NCBI RefSeq assembly: GCF_030295955.1
Contig: NZ_AP027363.1
Location: 2,891,046 to 2,955,045 of the forward strand
Reading direction: 5' to 3'
From: Thalassotalea agarivorans
GTDB taxonomy: Bacteria > Pseudomonadota > Gammaproteobacteria > Enterobacterales > Alteromonadaceae
DNA: 64,000 nucleotides
Part shown: piece after piece, positions 10,423 through 19,853 of the stretch
How the letters are laid out: each line of letters starts with the position of its first letter
Numbering within the stretch: the first letter of the stretch is position 1
Notes under the pieces: model-generated
What the model was told of the DNA's origin: nothing
The model's input: only the letters and a program-made list of their open reading frames with translations
The model's database searches: none
Translations under genes and position numbers: made by a program

Positions 10423-12696
10423 ATGAATTTTAAACCCTTTACAAAGGCATTGCTAATTTCGGCGGCCACTGCCTCCACATTATTTGGTTGTCAGCAAGAA
10501 GATAAAAACACCCAACACATAAATGACACAGCGCCATCATTAACATTGGAACAAATCTACAAAGACCAAACTTTTCGTTCTGATGGTATAGGCCGCATCA
10601 GATGGTTAGCCGACGGTTCAGGTTATACCGCAGTAGAAAACGGCGAAAGCGGCAAAGATATTGTCGTTTATAATCCGGATACATTAGCCCGAACTGTTTT
10701 GGTAAGCGCGGCTCAATTGACTCCCAAAGGAAGCGACAAGGCATTAACCATCGACGATTACAGCTGGTCAGCAGATCGTTCAAAGTTACTGATTTACACC
10801 AATAGCAAAAAAGTTTGGCGCTCAAATAGTCGTGGTGACTATTGGGTGTTGGACTTATCAACAAATGCACTTAAGCAATTAGGTGGCGAGATGCAAACGC
10901 CTAGCAGTTTGATGTTTGCTAAGTTTTCACCCGATGGTGAGCAAGTTGCCTATGTACATGCTGACAATATTTATGTCGAATCCTTGAGTAGCAGTGCAAT
11001 AGATGCGCTAACCAAAGACGGTAAAGACGGTATTATTAACGGTTTGTTTGACTGGGTTTATGAAGAAGAATTCATCATCAGAGACGGCTTTAGGTGGAGC
11101 CCTGATGGACAACACATCGCGTATTGGCAACTCGATACTAGCGGTAGCAAAGACTTCATCATGATTAACAACACCGATACCTTGTATCCAACCATTACCA
11201 AATTCCCATACCCTAAAGTAGGCGAAACCAATGCACTTGCTAAAGTCGCTATTGTTAATCTAGAGACCAAGAAAACATTATGGCCAGAATTGCCTAACAA
11301 TTCCCGAGAAATGTATATCCCGCGAATGAATTGGGCCGGTAATAGCGACGCTATTCTGATTCAACATGTCAATCGCAAACAAGACACCAATTTGCTTTAT
11401 CTTGCCGATGCTAAAACCGGTAATACACGCCATGTTTTTACCGAGAAAGAAGAACACTTTTTAGATTTTTATGATGATGCGCATTGGCTTGACGGCGGCG
11501 AGGATTTTATCTGGACAAGTGAACGCAGTGGCTGGCGTCATTTTTACAAAGTATCTCGTGACGGTTCGTCACTTGTTAACTTAACGGATGGCAATTTTGA
11601 CGTCACCGGTTTACAAGCCATCGATCAAACCAACGGTTGGTTGTACTTTATCGCTTCGCCCGATGACGTTGCTCAACGCTATTTGTATCGCAGTAAACTT
11701 GACGGCTCTGTATTAAATCAGCGCGTCACGCCAAACAATTTCTCTGGTTCGAATAACTATTACATGTCTGACAATGGTCAATGGGCTATTCACTATCACT
11801 CAAGTTTTACTGAGCCAACACAAATCAGATTAGTTGCTGTTGATGGTCATGAGACTAAACACACCTTGATGGATAACAAAGCATTACGGGATAAACTTGC
11901 CACATTTGAACATGCGAAAACAGAGTTTTTCCAAGTAAAAGCGCAAGATGGATTACCACTAGATGGTTATATCACAAGACCTGCAGACTTTGATCCAAAC
12001 AAAAAGTATCCGATTATCTTTTTCGTTTATGGCGAACCATGGGGACAAACGGTACAAGACAGGTGGCGTGGCAACAGTTATTTGTGGGATCAGTTACTCA
12101 CCCAAAAAGGCTTTATAGTTGCTTCAATAGATAATCGTGGTACGCGAGCGCCAAAAGGCCAGGCGTGGCGTAAATCAATTTATGGCGCGGTTGGTGTGCT
12201 ATCTTCACGAGATCAGTCTGATGCATTAACAGCTATGGCAAAGCAATGGCCTTATATCGACACAGACAGAGTGGGTATTTGGGGACATTCAGGTGGTGGT
12301 TCTATGACACTTAACATGTTGTTTAGATATCCGAAACAATACCATGTAGGTATTTCTTCTGCACCGGTACCCGATCAGAAGCTTTACGATACTATTTACC
12401 AAGAACGTTATTCAGGATTATTACCTGAGTATGAAGAAGGCTATGTAGAAGGTTCACCGATTACTCATGCAAAAAACTTAGAAGGTAAGTTATTGCTTAT
12501 TCATGGTACAGGTGACGACAACGTGCATTATCAGGGGGCCGAAAGTTTAATTAACGAACTTATTAAACATAATCGTCAATTTGATTTTATGTCGTACCCA
12601 AATAGAAGCCATTCGATTCGAGAAGGCGAAGGTACGGTATTGCATTATAAAACCATGCAAACAAACTACTTTGTTGAACACTTGAAACCAGAGTAA
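10423..12696 (+). CDS. S9 family dipeptidyl-peptidase IV-type lipoprotein
   Basis: This protein has 757 residues. The N-terminus is a lipoprotein signal with lipobox LFGC (Cys about residue 23), so it is probably attached to the envelope. An eight-bladed propeller (DPP IV N-terminal domain, with WVYEEEF carrying the substrate-amine Glu pair) precedes an alpha/beta hydrolase domain. The likely catalytic triad is Ser623 in GHSGGGS, Asp698/699 in GTGDDNV and His730 in NRSHSI. The family removes X-Pro or X-Ala dipeptides from peptide N-termini. A bidirectional terminator follows. Confidence 0.92.
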   Translation: MNFKPFTKALLISAATASTLFGCQQEDKNTQHINDTAPSLTLEQIYKDQTFRSDGIGRIRWLADGSGYTAVENGESGKDIVVYNPDTLARTVLVSAAQLTPKGSDKALTIDDYSWSADRSKLLIYTNSKKVWRSNSRGDYWVLDLSTNALKQLGGEMQTPSSLMFAKFSPDGEQVAYVHADNIYVESLSSSAIDALTKDGKDGIINGLFDWVYEEEFIIRDGFRWSPDGQHIAYWQLDTSGSKDFIMINNTDTLYPTITKFPYPKVGETNALAKVAIVNLETKKTLWPELPNNSREMYIPRMNWAGNSDAILIQHVNRKQDTNLLYLADAKTGNTRHVFTEKEEHFLDFYDDAHWLDGGEDFIWTSERSGWRHFYKVSRDGSSLVNLTDGNFDVTGLQAIDQTNGWLYFIASPDDVAQRYLYRSKLDGSVLNQRVTPNNFSGSNNYYMSDNGQWAIHYHSSFTEPTQIRLVAVDGHETKHTLMDNKALRDKLATFEHAKTEFFQVKAQDGLPLDGYITRPADFDPNKKYPIIFFVYGEPWGQTVQDRWRGNSYLWDQLLTQKGFIVASIDNRGTRAPKGQAWRKSIYGAVGVLSSRDQSDALTAMAKQWPYIDTDRVGIWGHSGGGSMTLNMLFRYPKQYHVGISSAPVPDQKLYDTIYQERYSGLLPEYEEGYVEGSPITHAKNLEGKLLLIHGTGDDNVHYQGAESLINELIKHNRQFDFMSYPNRSHSIREGEGTVLHYKTMQTNYFVEHLKPE

Positions 12697-12704
12697 TTTG
12701 CTAC

Positions 12705-12738
12705 AAAAAAAAGCCAGTAGCATGCTACTGGCTTTTTT
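12705..12738. terminator. Bidirectional rho-independent terminator
   Basis: A 9-bp perfect stem (AGCCAGTAG / CTACTGGCT) is flanked by A and T runs on both sides. It sits between two convergent genes, the DPP-IV peptidase and the beta-barrel protein. Confidence 0.9.
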
Positions 12739-12753
12739 ATTTCTTTCGCTTGA

Positions 12754-13422
12754 TTAAAACAGCGAACCAATCTCTAGTTTTACCACAGTTAGATCGAGGT
12801 CTTCCCCGCTATTTGTGCTGACAAAGTTCATGCCGACACCCGCACGTACAAAACTATAGTTATCAAATTCATACTTCAAACCCACGGCGCCATTGTATGA
12901 AAAGCGCGAGTCATTGTAGGTCGCTTGATAGGTGTCGCAAATCCAACCCCACCAAGGATCCCACCAACAAACGCCTTCTGGCGGCGCGCTGGCAATGTTC
13001 GAATCAATATAGGTCCAGCCAACGCCAGCTTGAACGTACGGCGTAAACTTTGTGCTAAATACGTTATAAACCAGATTAAATTGGCTATGCCAAATATCTG
13101 CTTTGTGATGAATCTCAGGTACTTCATTACCATTGTCATCGATTAAGTTGGCTTTATAGGTAGGTCTTGTCGCTACCATTTCAAAATTTACGGCGACGTG
13201 TGGGTTAAAGTTATACCCTAAAGTAAAACCCCAACCTAAATCATCTTTAATTTCGAGTGTTGAGCCTTCGTAACTTTCAATGAATTGATCATCAGCACCA
13301 ATAATTTGGAAACTGCCTTCCCATTTGCCCGAGCGAATGGATTCATTGGCAAGCGCTTGTGTCGTTGTGATCCAAAAGAGCAATATACTCCCGACGATAG
13401 TACCCCATTTACTCATTTTCAT
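12754..13422 (-). CDS. Outer-membrane beta-barrel protein
   Basis: The 222-residue protein has a Sec signal peptide ending near ALANES. The rest is made of alternating amphipathic strands (GWGFTLGYNFNPHVAVNFEM, FTPYVQAGVGWTYID, LKYEFDNYSFVRAGVGMNF) and ends in a C-terminal aromatic residue (GSLF), as expected for an 8-stranded barrel of the OmpA-N/OmpW type. A short insert with Cys and many Trp (VCWWDPWWGWICD) is probably an external loop. Function is unknown. Confidence 0.8.
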   Translation of the reverse strand: MKMSKWGTIVGSILLFWITTTQALANESIRSGKWEGSFQIIGADDQFIESYEGSTLEIKDDLGWGFTLGYNFNPHVAVNFEMVATRPTYKANLIDDNGNEVPEIHHKADIWHSQFNLVYNVFSTKFTPYVQAGVGWTYIDSNIASAPPEGVCWWDPWWGWICDTYQATYNDSRFSYNGAVGLKYEFDNYSFVRAGVGMNFVSTNSGEDLDLTVVKLEIGSLF

Positions 13423-13519
13423 ATCTCGTCCTTATTGTTGCTGCGATGTCCTCTAAAAAGTTAACACAAAATTTACATCGATGACTAGCGTATGTCGATA
13501 TATAGTCAGAAATACAAAT

Positions 13520-13546
13520 AAAAAAGCCACGCTTTTGCGTGGCTTA
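13520..13546 (-). terminator. Rho-independent terminator of efp
   Basis: The hairpin AGCCACGC-ttttg-GCGTGGCT is followed on the minus strand by a T run. It lies 20 bp after the efp stop codon. Confidence 0.85.
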
Positions 13547-13565
13547 TCAACATTATATGGGCTTT

Positions 13566-14135
13566 CTATTTACCAGCACGAGAGACGTATTCACCTGAAC
13601 GAGTATCAACCTTTACTACCTCACCAATCTGAACAAACAAAGGTACTCTGACTACAGCACCCGTTGTTAAAGTAGCTGGTTTACCACCAGTTCCGGCAGT
13701 ATCACCTTTAAGGCCTGGATCTGTTTCAGTAATTTCCAACTCAACAAAATTTGGCGGGGTTACTGAAATTGGAGAACCATTCCAGTTAGTGATCGTACAG
13801 ATATCACCTTCAACTAACCATTTTGCCATGTCACCAACTGCTTTCTCGTCAGCAGCAATTTGCTCAAAGGTTTCATTGTTCATGAAATGCCAGAATTCAC
13901 CATCAGCATACAAGTATGCTAAGTCAACATCCATAACATCAGCGCCTTCAACAGAGTCACCTGACTTGAATGTTTTTTCCAGCACTTTACCCGATAATAA
14001 TTTGCGAATTTTTACGCGGTTAAATGCTTGTCCTTTACCTGGCTTAACAATTTCGTTCTCTAAAATGTTGCAAGGTTCGCCGTCAACCATTATTTTAAGG
14101 CCGGCTTTAAATTGGTTTGTACTGAAATTAGCCAT
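13566..14135 (-). CDS. efp: Translation elongation factor P
   Basis: EF-P relieves ribosome stalling at polyproline. The start [13 protein letters not shown] at 14135 gives the family length of 189 residues; the open frame runs further upstream to 14387 but that part overlaps epmB and is not EF-P-like. Lys34 in KPGKGQAF is the residue that EpmA and EpmB modify with beta-lysine. The divergent neighbour is epmB, which supports that modification here. All three EF-P domains are present. Confidence 0.97.
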   Translation of the reverse strand: MANFSTNQFKAGLKIMVDGEPCNILENEIVKPGKGQAFNRVKIRKLLSGKVLEKTFKSGDSVEGADVMDVDLAYLYADGEFWHFMNNETFEQIAADEKAVGDMAKWLVEGDICTITNWNGSPISVTPPNFVELEITETDPGLKGDTAGTGGKPATLTTGAVVRVPLFVQIGEVVKVDTRSGEYVSRAGK

Positions 14136-14181
14136 AATATAAATTCTCTTATGGAAGCTTTTGACTTTACGAAATATAGAA

Positions 14182-15198
14182 ATGCCGCAAATAATAACGC
14201 AAATCGAACCAAATTTGCACACTTCTTGGAAAAAAGAATTGGCAGAAGTGATCACAGATCCCAAAGAACTGTTGCTCGCTTTATCCATTCCACCTGAACA
14301 ATACGAACAAGCCTTTGCTGCGCGTAAACTTTTTCCTGTGCGCGTACCGCGTCCGTACCTATCACGAATTGAGCAGGGCAACATCAACGATCCGTTGCTA
14401 AAACAAGTGATGCCGATGGCTGACGAGTTTGTGGAAACACCTGGTTATGTAACCGACCCGTTAGAAGAGCATGATACTGCGGTTGAAGGTTTACTACATA
14501 AATACAAAAATCGAGTGCTGTTAATCGTAAAGGCCGGATGTGCAATCAATTGCCGTTACTGTTTTAGGCGACACTTTCCCTACGAAGATAACAGCCCCAA
14601 TAAAGTGAGGTGGCAACAAGCACTCGACTATATCGAGCAGCACAGCGAAATAGACGAAGTGATTTTTAGCGGTGGCGACCCATTGATGGCAAACGATCAG
14701 CAATTAGCATGGTTTGTCGAAAAAATAGAGCAGATAAGCCACATAAAAAGGTTGCGCATTCATACTCGATTAGCGGTGGTAATACCGAGCCGTATCACTC
14801 AGGCCTTTTGCCAAATGTTAGCGCAATCGCGCCTTAATGTTGTACTAGTTACTCATATCAATCACGCCAATGAAATCGACCAAGATGTCGCTGATGCTGT
14901 TGAAAAACTTAAACGTGCAGGTATCACGCTGTTAAACCAAAGCGTTTTACTTAAAGAGGTTAATGACAATGTTGAACAGCTAGTTGCGTTAAGTAATGCA
15001 TTATTTGATATCGGTATTTTACCCTATTACTTGCATACTTTTGACGCCGTCCAAGGTGCAGCACATTTCGATACAGGCATCGAGAAAGCGCAAGCTTTGT
15101 ATGAACAATTGTTAGCAAACTTGTCGGGCTATTTAGTCCCTAAATTGGTAAAAGAAATCGCAGGCGAACCTAACAAAACGCCTATAAATTTGAGATAA
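14182..15198 (+). CDS. epmB: EF-P-(R)-beta-lysine precursor aminomutase (lysine 2,3-aminomutase)
   Basis: This 338-residue radical-SAM, PLP-dependent enzyme converts L-lysine to (R)-beta-lysine for EF-P modification. The iron-sulfur cluster motif is CAINCRYC, followed by FRRHFPY and FSGGDPLM. The C-terminal region has the conserved [16 protein letters not shown] and GYLVPKL segments. I chose the ATG at 14182 ([10 protein letters not shown]), which matches the family N-terminus, over the TTG at 14161. It is divergent from efp with a 46-bp gap. Confidence 0.95.
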   Translation: MPQIITQIEPNLHTSWKKELAEVITDPKELLLALSIPPEQYEQAFAARKLFPVRVPRPYLSRIEQGNINDPLLKQVMPMADEFVETPGYVTDPLEEHDTAVEGLLHKYKNRVLLIVKAGCAINCRYCFRRHFPYEDNSPNKVRWQQALDYIEQHSEIDEVIFSGGDPLMANDQQLAWFVEKIEQISHIKRLRIHTRLAVVIPSRITQAFCQMLAQSRLNVVLVTHINHANEIDQDVADAVEKLKRAGITLLNQSVLLKEVNDNVEQLVALSNALFDIGILPYYLHTFDAVQGAAHFDTGIEKAQALYEQLLANLSGYLVPKLVKEIAGEPNKTPINLR

Positions 15199-15233
15199 TA
15201 ACTGGGTCTTGTAATTAAACCCTAAGCCTTATC

Positions 15234-15536
15234 ATGAGCGATATTAATCAACAATTGATCGACAACATATCGATAATTCTGAAAAAATCTTTGGCAGCAG
15301 ACGCCACGTTGGCTGATTTACGAGCTAACGACAAAGCGAAGTTTAAGTCTATTTTTACGACAGATTCAGCGTTCAGTGTAAGCGCAGATACCTTTCAACC
15401 TTATGTCGAAGAACTAGCGGATGATTTAGTGCGTTGGCAACAGTCGCAAAGCCAAACCACGTTAGTGGCAATGGTGAAAAAGATAGAACAATTGTTTGCG
15501 GTACTTGGACAGTTTGAAAGTAGTTACAGCGACTAA
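15234..15536 (+). CDS. Conserved hypothetical protein, 100 aa
   Basis: I do not recognise this protein family. It is a short, soluble, mostly helical protein (MSDINQQLIDNISIILKKSL; LADDLVRWQQSQ) without signal peptide or membrane segment. It starts 35 bp after epmB on the same strand and may be cotranscribed with it. Its stop is only 2 bp from the end of the convergent mscS gene. Regular coding composition and the tight packing support a real gene. Confidence 0.65.
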   Translation: MSDINQQLIDNISIILKKSLAADATLADLRANDKAKFKSIFTTDSAFSVSADTFQPYVEELADDLVRWQQSQSQTTLVAMVKKIEQLFAVLGQFESSYSD

Positions 15537-15537
15537 A

Positions 15538-17154
15538 TCACGTCGCTGTATTCATGTCGATAGTATATACTACTTTAACGTCATGTTTATTAAGCAACTC
15601 CAATGCTTGCAAGTTAATCTCACTTGTCGTACTTAAATACAGCTCCCAATCCAAGGTACCCACGTACGCCAGTACATAAAGATCTAACCCTTGAACGGTA
15701 AAGCCCCGCAAAAACACACGACATGGCTTTTCCAAAATCATATCATGAGCATCAAGCAGCGCTTTAAAGTCGGTCATAAATGCCTGTAACTTTGCATGCT
15801 TAGTATCTGGCGCTACCCGAATTCTTGGTCTGTAAGCGATTCGCTCGCGTTCCGTATAGTTTTCGATTTGTAGGTCAACAAACTGAGAATTGGCAATATG
15901 AACAACTGTGCGTTCAACAGTACGAATACGCGTTGCTCTTAATCCTATTTCTTCAACCACACCACGTTGCGTGCCAAAACGGCAATAGTCGCCAATTTTA
16001 ACGGGCGCCGAAGTATATAAGGTCACCGCACCAATGATGTTTTCAATAGTTTTTTGGGCGGCCAAAGCAAACGCGATACCACCAATACCTAAACCCGCTA
16101 GCAGCGTGGTTGCGCTAAAGCCAAGATTTTCCAACCAAACTAAAAAGCCGACGATAACGATAATACTTTTAAACACTGTACCTGCTGGACGCAGTAAGTA
16201 GACGGCTAGCGGTTTTTCTTGTGAAATAAAGCGCTCTTTCATCACTTCATTAACAAGATCTACCGCGCGGAAGAAGAACCAACACCATGCAAATATCAGT
16301 ATGGTGGCCCCTTCAAATATCGCCCTAACGGCAAATGTCATGTTCTCTTCGACTAGAATTGATCGTGCAATAATAATCGTAGCGAGCAAGGTAACAGGAC
16401 CACGAATAAAACTAATGGTGTAAGGTTTAACTTCTTTATTGACGCGTTTAATAATCAAGGTAGCGATAAAGGTTACGATTGCCACCGCTAGGTAATACGC
16501 AAAGGTAATTGACAAGTAATACAGCCATTGCCAAAGCTCAACACCAAACGCACTTGCTGAAGGCAGATGACGACTTAACCACTCTCCGTACGCGTCATAA
16601 CCAAATTCTTTGTATAGCGCAGGAATTTGTTCTACTGTTGCGTTTGAGATTTTCCAAATTCGTACCCGATCTTCCTTGCGCGGAATACGCTGCAGTAGCA
16701 CGTTCACGCGACCATTTTTGGTTGTGATTTTGCCTACCAGTTCTCGGTAACTAGGTACTTCTTCAGTCAAATTCCCTTTGGGGTGTTCACTAATGGCATG
16801 CAAGTCTACCCATAATGATCGATTCAGTATGACGTAAAGCTTACGTGCAAGTTCTTCACCACCATACACTTTGGTCGCGTCTGATAGGTTGCGTAAATCA
16901 AGATAGTTTGCCGCCAATGCAAAGTCATTATTTCTTGCTGCACGCAAAAAACCCGCCATTGCACTTCTTGGTTGGCCGCGATTAAATTCGTCAGAAGGCA
17001 CATCAAAGGCATTTTCAGCTCCTTCTAGCTGTTCTTTTTCAGCGTCTTCTTGTTGCTCTAGCACTTGTTTAACGGATACACCTTCCTCCTGATAAGCGAA
17101 CGCTTCAGGACTCAAAAACAATAGTAAGCTAGCAAACATTAAGACTCTGACCAT
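15538..17154 (-). CDS. Small-conductance mechanosensitive channel (MscS family)
   Basis: The 538-residue protein has a signal peptide (VLMFASLLLFLSPEAFA), a periplasmic domain of roughly 180 residues, several membrane helices and then the MscS core. The pore-lining helix and start of the beta domain are seen in GLGIGGIAFALAAQKTIENI and APVKIGDYCRFG. It acts as a tension-gated channel in the inner membrane during osmotic downshock. The long periplasmic N-terminus makes it resemble the larger MscS-like proteins rather than E. coli MscS. Confidence 0.9.
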   Translation of the reverse strand: MVRVLMFASLLLFLSPEAFAYQEEGVSVKQVLEQQEDAEKEQLEGAENAFDVPSDEFNRGQPRSAMAGFLRAARNNDFALAANYLDLRNLSDATKVYGGEELARKLYVILNRSLWVDLHAISEHPKGNLTEEVPSYRELVGKITTKNGRVNVLLQRIPRKEDRVRIWKISNATVEQIPALYKEFGYDAYGEWLSRHLPSASAFGVELWQWLYYLSITFAYYLAVAIVTFIATLIIKRVNKEVKPYTISFIRGPVTLLATIIIARSILVEENMTFAVRAIFEGATILIFAWCWFFFRAVDLVNEVMKERFISQEKPLAVYLLRPAGTVFKSIIVIVGFLVWLENLGFSATTLLAGLGIGGIAFALAAQKTIENIIGAVTLYTSAPVKIGDYCRFGTQRGVVEEIGLRATRIRTVERTVVHIANSQFVDLQIENYTERERIAYRPRIRVAPDTKHAKLQAFMTDFKALLDAHDMILEKPCRVFLRGFTVQGLDLYVLAYVGTLDWELYLSTTSEINLQALELLNKHDVKVVYTIDMNTAT

Positions 17155-17234
17155 AAATCAACAACTCTATCTATCTGAAATAAAAGTAGTGTTTTGTAAT
17201 AACAGCATATAAGTAGATCAAAATCTAGGCAACA

Positions 17235-17258
17235 AAAAGCCGCACAGTATGCGGCTTT
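17235..17258. terminator. Hairpin terminator-like sequence
   Basis: AAAGCCGC / GCGGCTTT form a stem with A-rich and T-rich flanks. It lies upstream of mscS and downstream of the DUF3016 gene, and resembles the second hairpin at 17343-17372. Confidence 0.6.
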
Positions 17259-17342
17259 AGTTATTTTCTATTCAATTAAGATTGATAATAAGGTTTATAT
17301 GTTGATTCAAAACTGTTACTCAACATATGTTTCATTCACAAT

Positions 17343-17372
17343 AAAAAAGCCGCTTCAAGAGCGGCTTTTTTT
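17343..17372 (-). terminator. Rho-independent terminator of the DUF3016-type gene
   Basis: AAAAAGCCGCT-tcaag-AGCGGCTTTTT is followed by further T residues in both directions. It lies 15 bp downstream of the stop codon at 17387. Confidence 0.85.
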
Positions 17373-17386
17373 AATGTTTAGCTAAA

Positions 17387-17929
17387 CTATTTTGCTTCGT
17401 AAAATTCACCAAAGGTATCTTTGAACCATTTATCGAACATAAATTTCTCATGTCCTAAAAAGTCTCTACGATATTTCAAGGTAACACTTTGTAAGAAGTT
17501 CATGTCTTTTACATTAACATCTGTAGCTTCAGCTACAACCTTACCTGTGTTGTCCATCAATTTGTATGAAAAATCAAAGCTTGGGTAGTATGGCTCTTTA
17601 ATCACACGGATTTGATTTGTGGTCATAATCGTATCACCAGCTAAATCAACATTGGTAACAACCATATCTAACTTGTAACCTTGTGGTAAGTTACCCATAA
17701 GCTCATTGAAATGTTTGTTCATAGTATTGAATACACGCTCTCTAAAGCCCTTGCGAGACTCTTGTCCGGAGCGAATATCACGATACTTGTCAAAGTCTTG
17801 CCAAGTAATTTTTACCGTTTCAAAACTATCAGAAACATACGAAGTTTCTTGCTCTCCAGTAGAAGAACAACCCGCCATTAACGCTGCGCCAAACACTAAC
17901 ACAGCTATTTTAGAAACTAATTTTTTCAT
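17387..17929 (-). CDS. DUF3016-type lipoprotein
   Basis: The 180-residue protein has a lipoprotein signal with lipobox LMAGC. The mature part contains VKITWQDFDKYRDIRSG, resembling the conserved start of DUF3016 proteins (V-x-F-x-D/Y-x-D), and a beta-rich C-terminus (FDFSYKLMDNTGKVVAEATD). Function is unknown. A terminator follows, and an unrelated lipoprotein gene lies upstream, 84 bp away. Confidence 0.75.
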   Translation of the reverse strand: MKKLVSKIAVLVFGAALMAGCSSTGEQETSYVSDSFETVKITWQDFDKYRDIRSGQESRKGFRERVFNTMNKHFNELMGNLPQGYKLDMVVTNVDLAGDTIMTTNQIRVIKEPYYPSFDFSYKLMDNTGKVVAEATDVNVKDMNFLQSVTLKYRRDFLGHEKFMFDKWFKDTFGEFYEAK

Positions 17930-18013
17930 ACGCTCTCCTCAAAGCAATAAAAATTAATTCAGCTACAAACTAAATATACGACAATTTCACTAAATAATTG
18001 TATTTATTTGTAA

Positions 18014-18571
18014 TTATTTTGGCTGATATTGTTTAAACACTTGTGAAACGATATTTTCTGTACGTGCAATACGCTCATTTACAGGCAATTCTTCATGCAC
18101 AAAACCCTGTGCAGCGCCACGCCATACACGTTGCATTTGTTCTGCATCTTCTATAGCAACAAGAAAGCTGCCCTTTTCTAAACCGTCTGTATGAGGTAAT
18201 CCAGGTACAACGCCAAATTTCTCCGCAATCGTCGCATCAGACACATCTTCTTCTAGGACAAGCGCAAAACGCACCCATATCTTGGCTATTTTTGGCTCCT
18301 GAACAACAGTGTAACCTCTGTCGATCATCTGTTGTGTGATCGCATTAGCATAAATGTGGTAAGCGCCGTCGACCTCTTCGTCGCTATAACGTTGGTGCTC
18401 GACCTTTATCGGCACAATGGCAAATGTGCTACCTTGTTCAAAATTAGCCGGCATATCTTGTACTGCAGATACAGCTAAGCGAGATGCCTGAGTACTGTTT
18501 TCTTGCACTTGAACGCATGCACTTATTAAAAGGATAGATGCAATTAAACTAATAATACGGGGAGTAGTCAT
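18014..18571 (-). CDS. DUF4136-like lipoprotein
   Basis: This 185-residue protein has a lipobox (LLISAC) after a short hydrophobic signal. The mature region (FAIVPIKVEHQR, IYANAITQQMIDRGYTVVQE, AKIWVRFALVLEED) follows the layout of DUF4136 proteins, predicted envelope lipoproteins of unknown function. The assignment to that family is by pattern only. Confidence 0.65.
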   Translation of the reverse strand: MTTPRIISLIASILLISACVQVQENSTQASRLAVSAVQDMPANFEQGSTFAIVPIKVEHQRYSDEEVDGAYHIYANAITQQMIDRGYTVVQEPKIAKIWVRFALVLEEDVSDATIAEKFGVVPGLPHTDGLEKGSFLVAIEDAEQMQRVWRGAAQGFVHEELPVNERIARTENIVSQVFKQYQPK

Positions 18572-18696
18572 TGTTATTATTTCCTTGTGTTATTTACTTC
18601 ATTTTTACACTTTATCAGCAAAAAATCATAACTATTTTGCAACGATTTGTATTCACGTTAGCAAACTGCTGTGATGGCAGTTTTCAAAACCTACGT

Positions 18697-19140
18697 CTAT
18701 TCTTTGGCAGCAAAAAGATGTTTAAACGTAAATGCTTGCTCTGTCTCACCATGAGCGCGTAAATAATGTAATTTTTGCGCGGCTTCTTCTAGCGAAGGGA
18801 TATGATCTTTAGGAATCCACCATAGTACATAACTAGCGGCTTTTATTGGCTCAAACCACTCTTTCTTACGACTTAGAAAGGGTTTGTGTTGGTCACCCAT
18901 CATAAACTGCTTGAGCGTGTCTGGCGAGGTCCAAACGGACATGTTTACGATGACATTTGATTCGTTAAACAGCGGGATATTAGCCGTTTCCCCCTCTGTT
19001 TCTTGCCAACGCCAAACAAAGCCTTCGCTTTGTTCAGCATTTAAATTCACGGGTTCAAGATTCTCGACAAAGGGCTGTATTTCTGGTGCATCTAACGGGT
19101 ATTTAGCTTTAGCAATATTTAGTTGGGCAAGATACATCAT
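18697..19140 (-). CDS. DUF3291-type monooxygenase-fold protein
   Basis: This protein has 147 residues. MMYLAQLNIAKAKYPLDAPE at the N-terminus, FVWRWQE, and NMSVWTSPDTLKQFM are typical of DUF3291, an ABM-like (ferredoxin fold) family with unknown substrate. The ATG at 19140 follows a Shine-Dalgarno-like GGA, so it is preferred to the ORF's upstream end at 19203. ubiX lies 41 bp upstream. Confidence 0.75.
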   Translation of the reverse strand: MMYLAQLNIAKAKYPLDAPEIQPFVENLEPVNLNAEQSEGFVWRWQETEGETANIPLFNESNVIVNMSVWTSPDTLKQFMMGDQHKPFLSRKKEWFEPIKAASYVLWWIPKDHIPSLEEAAQKLHYLRAHGETEQAFTFKHLFAAKE

Positions 19141-19181
19141 GTTTTCCTTATTGTTGTATAAAAAGCCCTTGTAAAAAGCGC

Positions 19182-19802
19182 TTAACTTTCGCCGTAACCC
19201 CAACGCGGCATAATCGATTGATCGATTCCCAAGTGGTCTAAAATACGACCCACAACAAAATCAACAAGATCGTTTATATCTTTAGGGTTGTGATAAAAAC
19301 CTGGGTTGGCTGGCATTATCGTGACGCCCTGCTCAGATAGACTAAGCATGTTGCGTAAATGAATGGTTGAAAATGGCATCTCGCGAATCAACATCACAAG
19401 TTGACCCTTTTCCTTGATCACTACGTCAGCAGCTCGCTCAATCAAAGTATCACTCAAACCATTAGCGATAGATGCTAAGGTGCCTGCAGTGCACGGAACA
19501 ACAACCATCTGTTTTGGCGCTGCAGATCCCGATGCCACAGGCGAGAACCATTCGTGTTTGCCAAAAACTTTGATCTGCTCTGCTTTCGCATTAAAGTGCT
19601 GAGTAAATTTTTCTGTTGCAGCATCCGGTGATGAAGGCAACTTAAAACCTTCTTCTGTATCTAAAACGATTCGCCCTGCACTAGAAACAAGGATATACAG
19701 TTGGTAATTTGCCGCCAGCAAGCACTCTATCAAACGCATGGTATAAGGCGCACCTGACGCACCTGTAATTGCTAACGTAATCGTTTTTTCAAATGAAGCC
19801 AC
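19182..19802 (-). CDS. ubiX: Flavin prenyltransferase
   Basis: UbiX attaches a dimethylallyl group to FMN to make the prenyl-FMN cofactor of UbiD in ubiquinone synthesis. Visible motifs are [12 protein letters not shown] at the FMN site, [29 protein letters not shown] and [10 protein letters not shown] prefer the GTG start at 19802, which has GGAG five bases upstream and gives 206 residues. The ATG at 19817 directly abuts the palindrome at 19819-19842 and has no ribosome-binding site. Confidence 0.92.
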   Translation of the reverse strand: MASFEKTITLAITGASGAPYTMRLIECLLAANYQLYILVSSAGRIVLDTEEGFKLPSSPDAATEKFTQHFNAKAEQIKVFGKHEWFSPVASGSAAPKQMVVVPCTAGTLASIANGLSDTLIERAADVVIKEKGQLVMLIREMPFSTIHLRNMLSLSEQGVTIMPANPGFYHNPKDINDLVDFVVGRILDHLGIDQSIMPRWGYGES

Positions 19803-19818
19803 ATCTTCTCCAATCATT

Positions 19819-19842
19819 GGGGTCAGAACATGTTCTGACCCC
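19819..19842. repeat. 24-bp perfect palindrome, REP-like
   Basis: GGGGTCAGAACA is followed directly by its exact reverse complement. It lies in the short mpl-ubiX gap. The GGGGTCAGA end motif resembles REP sequences mobilised by RAYT transposases in marine gammaproteobacteria (family knowledge). It lacks the T run of a terminator. No RAYT gene is in the window. Confidence 0.6.
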
Positions 19843-19853
19843 AAATATAAATA

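Noticed and set aside
13566-14387. 273-residue N-terminally extended EF-P
   Set aside because: The extension overlaps divergent epmB and has no EF-P similarity; the standard start at 14135 gives the normal 189 residues.
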